Assembly: GCF_018127965.1 (NCBI RefSeq) | Contig: NZ_CP072350.1 | Location: forward strand, 1,116,001 to 1,180,000 | Reading direction: 5' to 3' | DNA: 64,000 nt | From: Prevotella melaninogenica | GTDB lineage: Bacteria > Bacteroidota > Bacteroidia > Bacteroidales > Bacteroidaceae | Shown here: positions 26,931 through 36,447 of the stretch, piece after piece | Position numbering within the stretch: position 1 is the stretch's first letter | How the letters are laid out: every line of letters starts with the position of its first letter | Translations under genes and position numbers: made by a program | The notes under the pieces: generated by a model | The model's input: the letters and a program-made list of their open reading frames with translations, nothing else | The model's database searches: none | What the model was told of the DNA's origin: nothing

Positions 26931-27709
26931 TAAAAACGATATCCGAATCCGAGGTTGAGATAGATTGGATAAAGTCCGAAACTAATCGTCTTGAAATCGC
27001 TTTCAAAGATGTTATTGAATGCCCATGTAAGGTCAGCACTGACTGTGAAGTGATTGAAAGCGCGCCATGTTGCACCTAACTGACCACCCCACTGAAAGTG
27101 ACGGAGGTTAGATGAGAAATCATATGACGCTGTATTGCCATCGGCAAAAGTAAGTTTCTCACCAACAGGAGTACCTTCACGCAGATAACCATCACTTACA
27201 TGACCCGTGAACTGACCATCTAACTTGATAGAAGAGTAAAGCCCTGCACGCACCTTCCAGCGATCATTAAAACGATAGTTCGCCATAACAGGAACAGTAA
27301 GAAGGGTTGTATTATAGTTTGTCTTTACATAACCCGTCCAATAACCTGCCACACGACTACCATCATTGAGAATCTCCATGCTGTAGTTCTTCACGTTTGC
27401 ACCAGTTATCATACCCTTTTCTTCAAACTTCAAGCCAGTAGAAACACCCCACTTCTGCTCCTTACCGAGCCATTTAGTGACTGCTCCTTCTAACGTCCCA
27501 TTGAACTTTGGGCTATAACTACTTATCTTTCTGATCTCTACAGGCATAGGAAGAGGAGAAGCGCCACCAATATTTACGCTAGCTTTCACCTCGTATTCCC
27601 ATCCATTCTGTTCTGCACTGCTCAATGAAGAAGTGCGGTCTGTTTGTGCAAAGGCTGTCGTTGCACAGCTCATAGCCACGATTGCAACTGCAATAATATG
27701 TTGTTTCAT
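26930..27709 (-). CDS. Outer-membrane beta-barrel protein (PorT-like family)
   Basis: 259 residues with a signal peptide (MKQHIIAVAIVAMSCATTAFAQ). Alternating hydrophobic strands with aromatic girdles follow and end ...LNLGFGYRF, the C-terminal Phe signature of BAM substrates. Tyr/Trp-rich strand pairs such as YNTTLLTVPVMANYRF and WRAFNHFTVSADLTWAF support an eight- to ten-stranded barrel. The specific role is unknown; PorT-type barrels are abundant in Bacteroidetes. It is 78 bases downstream of the PCMD lipoprotein gene on the same strand, suggesting co-expression. Confidence 0.75.
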   Translation of the reverse strand: MKQHIIAVAIVAMSCATTAFAQTDRTSSLSSAEQNGWEYEVKASVNIGGASPLPMPVEIRKISSYSPKFNGTLEGAVTKWLGKEQKWGVSTGLKFEEKGMITGANVKNYSMEILNDGSRVAGYWTGYVKTNYNTTLLTVPVMANYRFNDRWKVRAGLYSSIKLDGQFTGHVSDGYLREGTPVGEKLTFADGNTASYDFSSNLRHFQWGGQLGATWRAFNHFTVSADLTWAFNNIFESDFKTISFGLYPIYLNLGFGYRF

Positions 27710-27787
27710 TTGTCTTATTTTATCTTTAATATCTTTGTGTCAACTCTCAAACCATTGAACTCGTTACTTGTCAACTCCAAACAACTA

Positions 27788-28870
27788 CTACTCAGAGTAT
27801 AACTTCAGTTCATCCACATAGAGCGTACTGCCCACAGCACCATTGAAGAAAGCACCATCCTTACTTGAAGACATGATGATAGCAAGGCTATACTTACCGT
27901 TCTTCAACTTCTCACTGTCTACAGTGCGACCTGCTACAGGCTCAAATGAGATAGAGAAACGTATCCATTCGTCTGTTTCCTTTGCATTCTTAAGCTGTGC
28001 AAGGAGAACAATACGGTCACTGGTTAATGAATTGGTACCATCGAGATACTCCACTCCATCGCCTGTTTCAAAGAATACTGCGTAAATAGCCAAACTATCC
28101 TTACGACCTTTAATCTCCTTCTTATCCTTATCTTGGAACTTCTCTCCAGCCTTGTATTTATAGTAGCCAATCAACTCCTTAGGCATCTTGTAGAATGGAC
28201 GACCAAAGTGAGTTGACTTTGCTGGGTTACCCATATCAATTTGGAAATCACCTGTAAAGAGATTACCTGCTGCTATCGGCGCACCGAACATAGCACCAAG
28301 GAAACCCGTACTAACGGTTGTTAGCTTCAGACACTTACCCACATAACCATTGTCTGCTTGACTTGTTGGGTATTCAGTAGCCTTGCTATTACCCATGAGG
28401 AATGATACACCAACATTACCACTACCCCACTCTGCAAGATTACCATCAGCAGTCTTGTCAACAAAAGTATGATACTTACTGGTAGAATCAACCTTAAGCG
28501 TCTCGAAATGGAAATCAGTAGCAACATCATTACTTACGAATGATACCTTATAAGTCTTCTTCCACTGACCGTCTTGTGAGGTCACTGTATAGCTCTGAGG
28601 CTGTGTAAAGTTTAACTTAGTACCACTCTCAGGTTCAATCTTAGCACCTTCAGTGAGCTTAAACGTTGGAGCCAAGTTAGTTAAGTCTTCCCAACCATTG
28701 ACATAGAATAGTACTTCATTATTCGTGATAACAGGCTTACGGACCAGAGTTGTACCGTCAACCGTAACATCTGTAATATCTGCTTCCGCATTTAATGCTT
28801 CCTCCTTAATACAAGAAGAAAGTAAGAGTCCTGCCATCAGAGCAAGAACCATTGGTCTAAATAACTTCAT
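27788..28870 (-). CDS. PCMD domain-containing lipoprotein
   Basis: 360 residues, exported and lipidated: MKLFRPMVLALMAGLLLSSC puts a lipobox Cys at residue 20. The N-terminal part has DUF/Ig-like beta segments (DITDVTVDGTTLVRKPVITN, SYTVTSQDGQWKKTYKVSF). The C-terminal part, from about residue 130, matches the putative carbohydrate-metabolism (PCMD) domain with GFLGAMFGAPIAAGNLFTGDF and LAIIMSSSKDGAFFNGAVGSTLYVDELKL. This domain has a jelly-roll-like fold in Bacteroidetes surface proteins; binding target unknown. A TAccTTTG box on the reverse strand (28921-28914) drives the pair. Confidence 0.82.
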   Translation of the reverse strand: MKLFRPMVLALMAGLLLSSCIKEEALNAEADITDVTVDGTTLVRKPVITNNEVLFYVNGWEDLTNLAPTFKLTEGAKIEPESGTKLNFTQPQSYTVTSQDGQWKKTYKVSFVSNDVATDFHFETLKVDSTSKYHTFVDKTADGNLAEWGSGNVGVSFLMGNSKATEYPTSQADNGYVGKCLKLTTVSTGFLGAMFGAPIAAGNLFTGDFQIDMGNPAKSTHFGRPFYKMPKELIGYYKYKAGEKFQDKDKKEIKGRKDSLAIYAVFFETGDGVEYLDGTNSLTSDRIVLLAQLKNAKETDEWIRFSISFEPVAGRTVDSEKLKNGKYSLAIIMSSSKDGAFFNGAVGSTLYVDELKLYSE

Positions 28871-29108
28871 TAGATTATACGATTATTTATTAAAAATAGA
28901 CGAATTATCAGTGCAAAGGTACGTAAAAAAAACTGTATAAGAAAGAGATAAAGCTATATGATGATCAAAGCAAGGAACACACACATTAAAATTATATACA
29001 GAATAAAGTCTTTTATGTAATTATATATCAGCATTAAAGATTATTCTATCAATAAATTATGTATCTTTGCAAACAAATATATCACACTGATAAACATAGA
29101 AAACAAAT

Positions 29109-29815
29109 ATGGCAAAGGTATTGGTAACAGGTGCTAACAAAGGCATTGGCTATGGCATCTGTAAGTTTTTAGGCAAGAGTGGCTGGCAGGTAATCGTTGG
29201 TGCGCGTAATAGTGAGCGTGCCGAGGAGGCGATGAAGTCATTGAAAGCTGAGGGAGTGGACGTGATTGGATGGCAATATGTCAATCTATCAGACAACATT
29301 TCTTTGGAGCAAACAGCAAAAGAAGTAAAAGAGAATATCATGACTTGGAACTATTGGTAAACAATGCTGGTATTCCTGGTGATATGGAAGTAGCAAGTTA
29401 TGAGTCAGAGCTAAAGGATGTAATTGACACCGTACAAGTAAACTATGTCGGAACATTCTGCTTGACAAAGGCACTTACCCCATTACTCTCTGCAAACAAA
29501 GGAAGAATCGTGAACATAACCGTACCATCTGAGGTTAGTCCTTACTGGCACCCAATGGCTTACGTAGCCAGTAAAGCAGCACAGAATGCAATGACCAGTA
29601 TTATGGCTATGGAATTTGAGAAGAACAATATACCTGTTGAAATCTTCAATATTCACCCTGGTGCTACTACAACCGATTTAAATAACCATTATACAGGACC
29701 AGGTTCTCACTCGATAGATGTTGTTAGTGAGAAGATTGCAGAGGTTATCAATGATGGAAAAAAGTATCAAGGAGAGTTTGTTGAACTATATCCTATCGTT
29801 GACGAAGGACGATAG
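29109..29815 (+). pseudogene. Short-chain dehydrogenase/reductase, frameshifted in this sequence
   Basis: NAD(P)-dependent oxidoreductase of the classical SDR type. The first frame has VTGANKGIGYGICKFLG (cofactor motif) and runs to a stop at 29360 after EVKENIMTWNYW. The true continuation (YHDLELLVNNAGIPGDMEVA, then catalytic YVASKAAQNAM) is in another frame from about 29336. Adding one A at 29334-29335 (GAGAATAT to GAGAAATAT) restores a 235-residue protein. A TAtcTTTG box at 29062-29069 precedes it. Substrate unknown. Likely a sequencing error or a very recent mutation, since both halves are otherwise intact. Confidence 0.85.
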
Positions 29816-29859
29816 TTTTAGGCTAAAAGAATAACTCTTTTTATTCTTCCCTACAAACA

Positions 29860-30300
29860 TTGCAGTAGTACTCCTTTGCTCCCTACACCGCCGGAACCAC
29901 TGTGGGCTACGTGTCTTTAAACCCAAATCAGTCAATACGATTGTAAGAATTATACATTATTATGGTCTAATGACTGATTGGGGATAAATAAAACCTCCGT
30001 CAGCTCCCGTGGATTCGCATGAGATTTGACTTCAAAAGGTAAAGAAATATATTGACAAAATATTTAAAGAAAAGGTAGGGAAATAACTTAAAAGCAAGTT
30101 CTTCTATCATCTTTGTAAGTTACTTGCTATCAAACAGTTGAAAAGATAGATTTTAAAAGGTACTTTGTAAGGGTCCAAAAGGGCGTTACTAAGACCTCAA
30201 AAGGGCATCTTTTGCAAGCCCAAAGGGCGTTAATTGCAAGCCGTTTGTTGGTCTTTTAAAAATCAGCATGTGAAAAATTAGGACAAAAGGTATGTTTAGA
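29860..30300 (-). repeat. Long interspersed element L-B, copy 1 (contains family A copy A6 at 30150-30260)
   Basis: Aligns with 37965-38345. Shared words: GTGGGCTACGT, AAAGAAATATATTGACAAAA, GAAAAGG.AGGGAA, AAGTTACTTG.TATCAAA, the family A core, and GTGAAAAATT. Between TCTTTAAA and TAAAACC this copy carries the extra family C element C1. It lies in the roughly 1,050-base gap between the SDR gene and ftcD; no reading frame of note is present. Confidence 0.75.
29920..29987. mobile_element. Family C hairpin/MITE-like element C1
   Basis: Arms ACCCAAATCAGTCA and TGACTGATTGGGG (one mismatch over 13) about 36 bases apart. It interrupts L-B copy 1; L-B copy 2 reads straight through at the matching point (TCTTTAAATAAAGCC). 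Confidence 0.6.
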
Positions 30301-30510
30301 AGTTTGAAGTGATAAGGTTTGCCACTTGCATTTAAACTTTTAAGACATTTCAAACAGAGTATTTTTAAGTTTCTTACTGCTAATTTAGAGTTATTCTGTA
30401 CACCTTATTATATAATAGCTTTTTTATCACTCTATACTTAGAAGAACCTATTTTCACCTTCTATCCTCTCCTATTTCTATGTCTAATAGCTGTATCTGCA
30501 AACCTATTTT

Positions 30511-30712
30511 TAACCCCATTCGGTCATTAGAGCCTAAATATAGTTTGTTTTATTATCGAGCAGATTGTTTGGCTTTGGAACGCAGGCGTAGCGGGCTACG
30601 TCAAGTTACAAAGACACACAAGGTGTCGATAAGAAAATAAAAGATGTTAGGAAACAATACCATACTATCGTAAGAATGTACAATTTGTGGTCTAATGACC
30701 GATTTGGGGTTA
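30511..30712. mobile_element. Family C element C2, long version
   Basis: Arms TAACCCCATTCGGTCATTAG (30511-30530) and CTAATGACCGATTTGGGGTTA (ending 30712), near-perfect inverted repeats about 154 bases apart. The interior contains a REP-like palindrome CGTAGC-GG-GCTACG (30587-30600) and no coding capacity. The gap beyond it holds a TAgtTTTG box near 30765-30773, possibly the ftcD promoter. Confidence 0.6.
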
Positions 30713-30861
30713 ATACAATTATCTTCCATTACTTTGCTAAATGAAGTTAACTAAAGTTTGTTTAAATAGTTTTGCATTAAAAGTTTTGAATTACAAAAAC
30801 TAATTTGTATTTTTACACACGAAACCTAAACTATCATTGTTTAAATCTATATTTGTTATAT

Positions 30862-32565
30862 ATGGCACGAGAAAAACAAATCATCGAGTGTGTCCCTAAT
30901 TTTAGTGAAGGACGAAACAAAGATGTAATCAAGCAGATTACTGATGAAGTGGAATGCGTTAAAGGCGTTAAATTACTGGATGTTGACCCAGGAGAAGCAA
31001 CCAATCGTACGGTTGTAACCTTCGTTGGTGAACCATCAGTAGTTGTAGAGGCTGCTTTCCGCTGTGTTAAGAAAGCTGCACAACTTATTGACATGCGACA
31101 GCATCATGGTGCTCACCCTCGTATGGGTGCAACAGATGTTTGTCCGCTTATCCCTGTTGCTGGTATCACCTTAGAGGAATGTGCAGCATTGGCACGTCAG
31201 TTGGCAGAGCGCATCGCTAATGAACTACAGGTTCCTTGCTACTGTTATGAAGCTGCAGCGAAGACTCCGGAACGTAAGAACTTAGCTATTTGTCGTAAGG
31301 GAGAGTATGAAGGACTCCCACAGCGTATGTCAGAAGCAACAGAGGCACCTGATTATGGTGCACGCGAATGGGATGAGCAGTTAGCACGAACAGGCTGTAC
31401 AGCTGTCGGTGCACGCGACTTCTTGATAGCAACTAACTTTAACCTTAACACAACCTCTACACGTCGTGCCAATGCAATAGCATTTGATGTAAGAGAAAAA
31501 GGTCGTCCTATGCGTGAAGGTGGTTCGCCTGTTGGTAAGCCAATGAAGGACGAAAAGGGCGAAATCATCATGCAACCCGGTACGTTGAAAGCTACAAAGG
31601 CTATTGGTTGGTTCATTGATGAATATGGAATCGCACAGGTGTCAATGAATATAACTGACATCAATATCACACCTCTCCACATTGCCTTTGATGAGGTTTG
31701 TCGCTGTGCACAGAACCGAGGAATACGCGTGACTGGTACTGAAATAGTAGGTCTTATTCCTAAACGAACACTCCTTGAAGCTGGAACTTATTTCCTAAAG
31801 AAGCAGCAACGTTCAACAGGTATTCCAGAAGAAGACATCATCAAGATTGCCATTATGTCAATGGGCTTAGACGATTTGAAACCTTTCAATCCACGTGAGA
31901 AAGTCATTGAATATTTGTTGGAAGATGCCAATAAGACACCAAAGCTCATTGATTTGACTGTCAAAGAGTTTGCTAATGAGACTTCACGTGAATCTCCAGC
32001 ACCTGGAGGCGGTACAATCTCTGCTTATATGGGAGTATTGGGTGCTGCTTTAGGTACAATGGTAGCCAACCTCTCCAGCCATAAAGCAGGTTGGGATGCA
32101 CGCTGGGAAGAGTTCAGCAACTGGGCTGAAAAGGGTCAGGCAATACAAGCTGAACTAATGGTACTCGTTGATGAAGATACAGAAGCTTTCAACCGAATCA
32201 TGTCTGCCTTTGGACTTCCTAAGAGTACTGATGAGGAAAAGGCTGCACGTTCTCAGGCGATACAAGAAGCAACACTCTTCGCAACAGAAGTTCCTTTGCA
32301 TACGATGAAGGCTTCATACAAGGTGTTTGAACTTTGTCGTGCAATGGCAGAAGAAGGTAATCCTAACAGTGTTTCAGATGCTGGTGTTGGTGTATTGGCA
32401 GCTCGTGCTGCAGTACTCGGTGCAGGTCTGAATGTGAAGATTAATGCTTCTGGCTTGAAAGACAAAGAAAAAGCAGAACATTTAGTTGCCGAGGCAAACA
32501 AGTTAATTGCTCAAGCTAATGAAGCTGAGGCAGAGATAATGAAGATAGTTGAGGCTAAACTATAA
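30862..32565 (+). CDS. ftcD: Formimidoyltransferase-cyclodeaminase (fused FTCD)
   Basis: Bifunctional folate enzyme of histidine breakdown. It moves the formimino group from N-formimino-L-glutamate to tetrahydrofolate, then deaminates it to methenyl-THF. The 567-residue protein has the formiminotransferase half first (CVPNFSEGRNKDVIKQIT at about 8-25; RQHHGAHPRMGATDVCPL) and the cyclodeaminase half from about 370 (ESPAPGGGTISAYMGVLGAALGTMV). The ATG at 30862 is chosen; the upstream frame to 30805 is not protein-like. First gene of the hut cluster. Confidence 0.93.
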   Translation: MAREKQIIECVPNFSEGRNKDVIKQITDEVECVKGVKLLDVDPGEATNRTVVTFVGEPSVVVEAAFRCVKKAAQLIDMRQHHGAHPRMGATDVCPLIPVAGITLEECAALARQLAERIANELQVPCYCYEAAAKTPERKNLAICRKGEYEGLPQRMSEATEAPDYGAREWDEQLARTGCTAVGARDFLIATNFNLNTTSTRRANAIAFDVREKGRPMREGGSPVGKPMKDEKGEIIMQPGTLKATKAIGWFIDEYGIAQVSMNITDINITPLHIAFDEVCRCAQNRGIRVTGTEIVGLIPKRTLLEAGTYFLKKQQRSTGIPEEDIIKIAIMSMGLDDLKPFNPREKVIEYLLEDANKTPKLIDLTVKEFANETSRESPAPGGGTISAYMGVLGAALGTMVANLSSHKAGWDARWEEFSNWAEKGQAIQAELMVLVDEDTEAFNRIMSAFGLPKSTDEEKAARSQAIQEATLFATEVPLHTMKASYKVFELCRAMAEEGNPNSVSDAGVGVLAARAAVLGAGLNVKINASGLKDKEKAEHLVAEANKLIAQANEAEAEIMKIVEAKL

Positions 32566-32579
32566 TGCATTTCTTTACA

Positions 32580-32603
32580 TTATAAGGATTATATTCCTTA
32601 TAA
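32580..32603 (+). other. Small hairpin between ftcD and hutU
   Basis: TTATAAGGA (32580-32588) / TCCTTATAA (32595-32603) with a 6-base loop, 15 bases past the ftcD stop. No T run follows, so it may stabilise or process the hut message rather than end it. Confidence 0.5.
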
Positions 32604-32813
32604 ACAAGGAAATAAATAACACTTTAGCTATCCCACAACGAAGTTAATTATATGTCAATAAATTGGGCAGGCATACCTTGCTTGCACGATTAAAATCTCC
32701 ATAAGATAATAGATATATAATCGTAGCTAAGGCTGTTATATGCTTTAACTATTACACTTTACGCTGAAAACCTTTTTTAATAACTACAACCCAAATAGAT
32801 CTATTAAGTAACT

Positions 32814-34823
32814 ATGACAAAAGAAGAATTTATAAAAGACATTTGCACAGGCATAGCCGACACGCTACCTGAGCCACAAGCATATGACCCTTCTATTAAT
32901 CACGCACCAAAGCGTAAGGATATTCTCACACAAGAAGAGAAGAAACTTGCACTACGCAATGCCCTGCGTTATTTTCCAAAGAAGTTCCATGCAACATTAG
33001 CACCTGAGTTTGCGGAGGAGTTACGCCAATATGGTCGTATCTATATGTACCGATTCCGCCCTACTTATGAGATGTATGCGCGCCCTATCGACGAATATCC
33101 TCATAATTCTAAACAGGCGGCAGCTATCATGATGATGATTCAGAACAACCTCGATAAGGCTGTTGCACAGCATCCGCATGAATTGATTACATATGGTGGT
33201 AATGGTGCTGTATTCCAGAATTGGGCACAATATCGCTTGGTGATGAAGTATTTGAGCGAGATGACAGACGAGCAAACATTAGTGATGTATTCTGGTCATC
33301 CGCTCGGACTCTTCCCTTCTCATAAGAATGCTCCTCGTGTAGTGGTAACAAATGGTATGGTAATACCAAACTATTCTAAGCCTGATGATTGGGAACGTGA
33401 TAATGCCTTGGGTGTAAGTCAGTATGGACAAATGACCGCTGGTTCCTATATGTATATCGGTCCACAGGGTATCGTTCATGGTACAACAATCACCGTTCTG
33501 AATGCAGCCCGCAAACGATTAAAGGCAGGAGAGACCAGTATTAAAGGTATGCTCTTCGTTACTTCTGGCTTAGGCGGTATGTCTGGCGCTCAGCCTAAGG
33601 CTGGTAATATTGCAGGTGTAGTAAGCATTACGGCGGAAATCAATCCATTAGCAGCACAGAAACGTTATGACCAAGGTTGGGTTGACGAACTTCACACCTC
33701 ACTCGATGAACTTATCCCTGCAGCATTGAAGGCTGTTGAGGAAAAGCGTACAGTCTCTATGGCTTATGTGGGTAATGTTGTTGACCTTTGGGAACGCTTA
33801 GCAGCAGAAGATGTACACGTTGACTTAGGAAGTGATCAGACCTCCCTACACAACCCTTGGGCTGGTGGGTACTATCCAGTCGGACTTTCTTTGGAAGAAT
33901 CTAAACGTATGATGGCAGAGGAACCAGCGTTATTTAAGGAGAAAGTGCAGGAGTCTTTACGCCGTCAGGTGGCAGCTATTAACAAGCTGACAGCGAAAGG
34001 TATGTACTTCTTCGACTATGGTAATGCTTTCCTTTTAGAGTCAAGTCGTGCGGGAGCGGACATCATGAAAGCTGACGGCAAGTTCCGTTATCCTTCTTAT
34101 GTACAAGATATTATGGGACCAATGTTCTTCGATTATGGCTTTGGACCATTCCGTTGGGTTTGTTCATCAGGTGACCCAAAGGACTTAGAAACATCCGACC
34201 GCATTGCAACAGAGGTATTAGAAGAAATACGAAAGACGGCAACTCCAGATATTATCGGTCAACTTGACGATAACATTCATTGGATAAAAGAAGCAGGAAA
34301 GAACCATTTAGTTGTTGGTTCTCAGGCTCGTATCCTATATGCAGACTCGGAAGGACGCACCAAGATTGCCTTAGCTTTCAATGAAGCAATACGTAAGGGA
34401 GAAATCTCTCGACCTATCGTTCTGGGACGTGATCACCATGATGTGTCGGGAACAGACTCTCCTTTCCGTGAGACATCAAACATCTATGACGGCTCACAGT
34501 TCTGTGCTGATATGGCAGTACAGAATGTTATTGGCGACTCTTTCCGTGGTGCAACATGGGTATCTATCCACAATGGTGGCGGTGTTGGCTGGGGAGAAGT
34601 TATCAATGGTGGCTTCGGTATGGTGATTGATGGTAGCAAAGACTCTGACCGTCACATCCGTCAGATGCTCCTTTGGGATGTGAACAACGGTATTGCACGT
34701 CGTAGCTGGGCACGCAACACAGGTTCTATTGATGCCATTCGAAGAGAGATGGAACGTACACCAGGGCTCTGTGTCACTCTCCCTAACTTCGTTGATGATG
34801 ATGTTATAAACACTGCTTTTTAA
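32814..34823 (+). CDS. hutU: Urocanate hydratase
   Basis: Converts urocanate to 4-imidazolone-5-propanoate using tightly bound NAD+. The 669-residue protein is about 110 residues longer than the Bacillus or Pseudomonas enzyme and belongs to the long Bacteroidetes form. The glycine-rich NAD segment is FVTSGLGGMSGAQPKAG (about 244-260). Other conserved parts are QTSLHNPWAGGYYPVGLS, GNAFLLESSRAGA and the active-site region VSIHNGGGVGWGEVINGG near 585-600. Second gene of hut; 34 bases upstream of hutH, so coupled in one transcript. Confidence 0.95.
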   Translation: MTKEEFIKDICTGIADTLPEPQAYDPSINHAPKRKDILTQEEKKLALRNALRYFPKKFHATLAPEFAEELRQYGRIYMYRFRPTYEMYARPIDEYPHNSKQAAAIMMMIQNNLDKAVAQHPHELITYGGNGAVFQNWAQYRLVMKYLSEMTDEQTLVMYSGHPLGLFPSHKNAPRVVVTNGMVIPNYSKPDDWERDNALGVSQYGQMTAGSYMYIGPQGIVHGTTITVLNAARKRLKAGETSIKGMLFVTSGLGGMSGAQPKAGNIAGVVSITAEINPLAAQKRYDQGWVDELHTSLDELIPAALKAVEEKRTVSMAYVGNVVDLWERLAAEDVHVDLGSDQTSLHNPWAGGYYPVGLSLEESKRMMAEEPALFKEKVQESLRRQVAAINKLTAKGMYFFDYGNAFLLESSRAGADIMKADGKFRYPSYVQDIMGPMFFDYGFGPFRWVCSSGDPKDLETSDRIATEVLEEIRKTATPDIIGQLDDNIHWIKEAGKNHLVVGSQARILYADSEGRTKIALAFNEAIRKGEISRPIVLGRDHHDVSGTDSPFRETSNIYDGSQFCADMAVQNVIGDSFRGATWVSIHNGGGVGWGEVINGGFGMVIDGSKDSDRHIRQMLLWDVNNGIARRSWARNTGSIDAIRREMERTPGLCVTLPNFVDDDVINTAF

Positions 34824-34857
34824 TCATTTAAATCTATTATACTAATCCTTAGAAACT

Positions 34858-36339
34858 ATGAACAAAATTCATCAGATCAGTGCCGAGCATCTGTCTATTG
34901 AGCAGATTGGTGAGATAATCAAGAACGGCACAAAGCTTGAACTTTCTGAAGATGCACGTCAACGAATTATTCGTTGTAGAGAGTATCTCGATAATAAGAT
35001 TAAAGAATCAGAAACTCCTATCTATGGTGTGACAACAGGCTTCGGCTCTCTCTGTAAGATATCTATCGACAAGGATAGTCTTTCACAACTGCAGAAAAAC
35101 CTCGTAATGTCTCATGCTTGTGGTGTGGGAGACCGCGTTCCTAATGAGATTGTAAAGATAATGTTGCTGCTCAAGATTCAGTCGCTCAGTTACGGCTATT
35201 CAGCCTGCCAGCTGAAGACCGTCGAGCGACTGATAGACTTCTTCAACAATGATATCTATCCTATTGTATATATGCAAGGATCATTAGGTGCATCAGGCGA
35301 CCTCGTTCCTTTAGCTCACCTCTCTCTACCACTTATCGGTATGGGTGAAGTTGAATACAAAGGTGAAATCTTATCTGGTTCTGACATCCTTAAGAAGATG
35401 AAATGGGAAGTTATCGAACTCGTTTCTAAAGAAGGACTTGCCCTACTCAATGGAACTCAGAACATGAATGCCTTCGCTGTATGGGCACTCTTACAGAGTG
35501 AACGTTTGAGCGAGTGGGCTGATGTTATCGGTACAATGTCTCTTGAGGCTTACGATGGACGTATTGAACCATTCACACACGCTGTTCACGCTGTTCGTCA
35601 TCATAAGGGGCAGATTGACACTGCAGCACGTATAAGAGAATTATTAGAAGGCAGTGAGCTTATTAAACAGCCTAAAGTCAACGTACAAGACCCTTATTCA
35701 TTCCGCTGTATGCCACAGGTACATGGCGCATCAAAGGACACAATTGCCTATGTTAAGTCTGTCATAGATATTGAAGTGAATGCTGCAACTGATAACCCAA
35801 CCGTTTGTCCTGATGAAGACCTTGTTATCTCAGCAGGAAACTTCCATGGAGAACCAATTGCACAGCCAATGGACTTCCTTGCTATCGCACTCTGCGAACT
35901 AAGCAATATCTCTGAACGCCGCATCTATAAGCTCGTATCTGGAACTCGTAACCTACCAAGCTTCCTCGTGGCTAAGCCCGGTGTAAACAGCGGTTTTATG
36001 ATTCCACAGTACACAGCTGCATCTATTGTTAGTCAAAGCAAGACTTATTGTACTCCTGCATCTGTCGACAGTATTCCATCTTCACAAGGTCAGGAAGACC
36101 ATGTTAGTATGGGTGCTAATGCGGCAACAAAGCTCTATCAGGTTGTATTGAATACGGAACGTGTACTTGCTATCGAACTCTTTAATGCTGCACAAGCACT
36201 TGAGTTCCGTCGTCCGCTGAAGTCTTCTCCAACGATTGAAGCTATACACAAGGCTTATCGCGAGAGTGTACCTTTCATTGACACAGACGAGTTTATGGCA
36301 CCTCACATCGCCAAGTCTGTTGAATTCTTACGTAAATAA
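34858..36339 (+). CDS. hutH: Histidine ammonia-lyase
   Basis: Non-oxidative deamination of histidine to urocanate. The 493-residue protein has the self-forming MIO cofactor triad A145-S146-G147 in GSLGASGDLVPLAH, YGVTTGFGSL near the N-terminus (active-site Tyr56), and the C-terminal SSQGQEDHVSMGANAATK. Complete. In this cluster it stands third, after ftcD and hutU. Confidence 0.96.
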   Translation: MNKIHQISAEHLSIEQIGEIIKNGTKLELSEDARQRIIRCREYLDNKIKESETPIYGVTTGFGSLCKISIDKDSLSQLQKNLVMSHACGVGDRVPNEIVKIMLLLKIQSLSYGYSACQLKTVERLIDFFNNDIYPIVYMQGSLGASGDLVPLAHLSLPLIGMGEVEYKGEILSGSDILKKMKWEVIELVSKEGLALLNGTQNMNAFAVWALLQSERLSEWADVIGTMSLEAYDGRIEPFTHAVHAVRHHKGQIDTAARIRELLEGSELIKQPKVNVQDPYSFRCMPQVHGASKDTIAYVKSVIDIEVNAATDNPTVCPDEDLVISAGNFHGEPIAQPMDFLAIALCELSNISERRIYKLVSGTRNLPSFLVAKPGVNSGFMIPQYTAASIVSQSKTYCTPASVDSIPSSQGQEDHVSMGANAATKLYQVVLNTERVLAIELFNAAQALEFRRPLKSSPTIEAIHKAYRESVPFIDTDEFMAPHIAKSVEFLRK

Positions 36340-36348
36340 ATAAGTCTT

Positions 36349-36402
36349 AAAGGGGTTGTATTAAGATTGTCTACAGTTTTGATATAGCCCCTTTCTTATT
36401 GA
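36349..36402 (+). other. Weak hairpin between hutH and hutI
   Basis: AAAGGGG (36349-36355) / CCCCTTT (36388-36394) followed by CTTATT. It could act as a partial terminator lowering hutI expression; the long loop makes this uncertain. Confidence 0.4.
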
Positions 36403-36447
36403 ACATCCCATATTCTCACACTTTCATAGATTATAGGAACACTTGAA

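Noticed and set aside
26867..27079. Plus-strand small protein inside L-A copy 2 and the barrel gene end
   Set aside because: It is mostly antisense to the barrel gene and starts in the repeat; it shows no codon bias of its own.
29826..29850. Terminator after the SDR gene
   Set aside because: AAGAATAA/TTATTCTT is a short AT-only stem; not distinguishable from background in this AT-rich gap.
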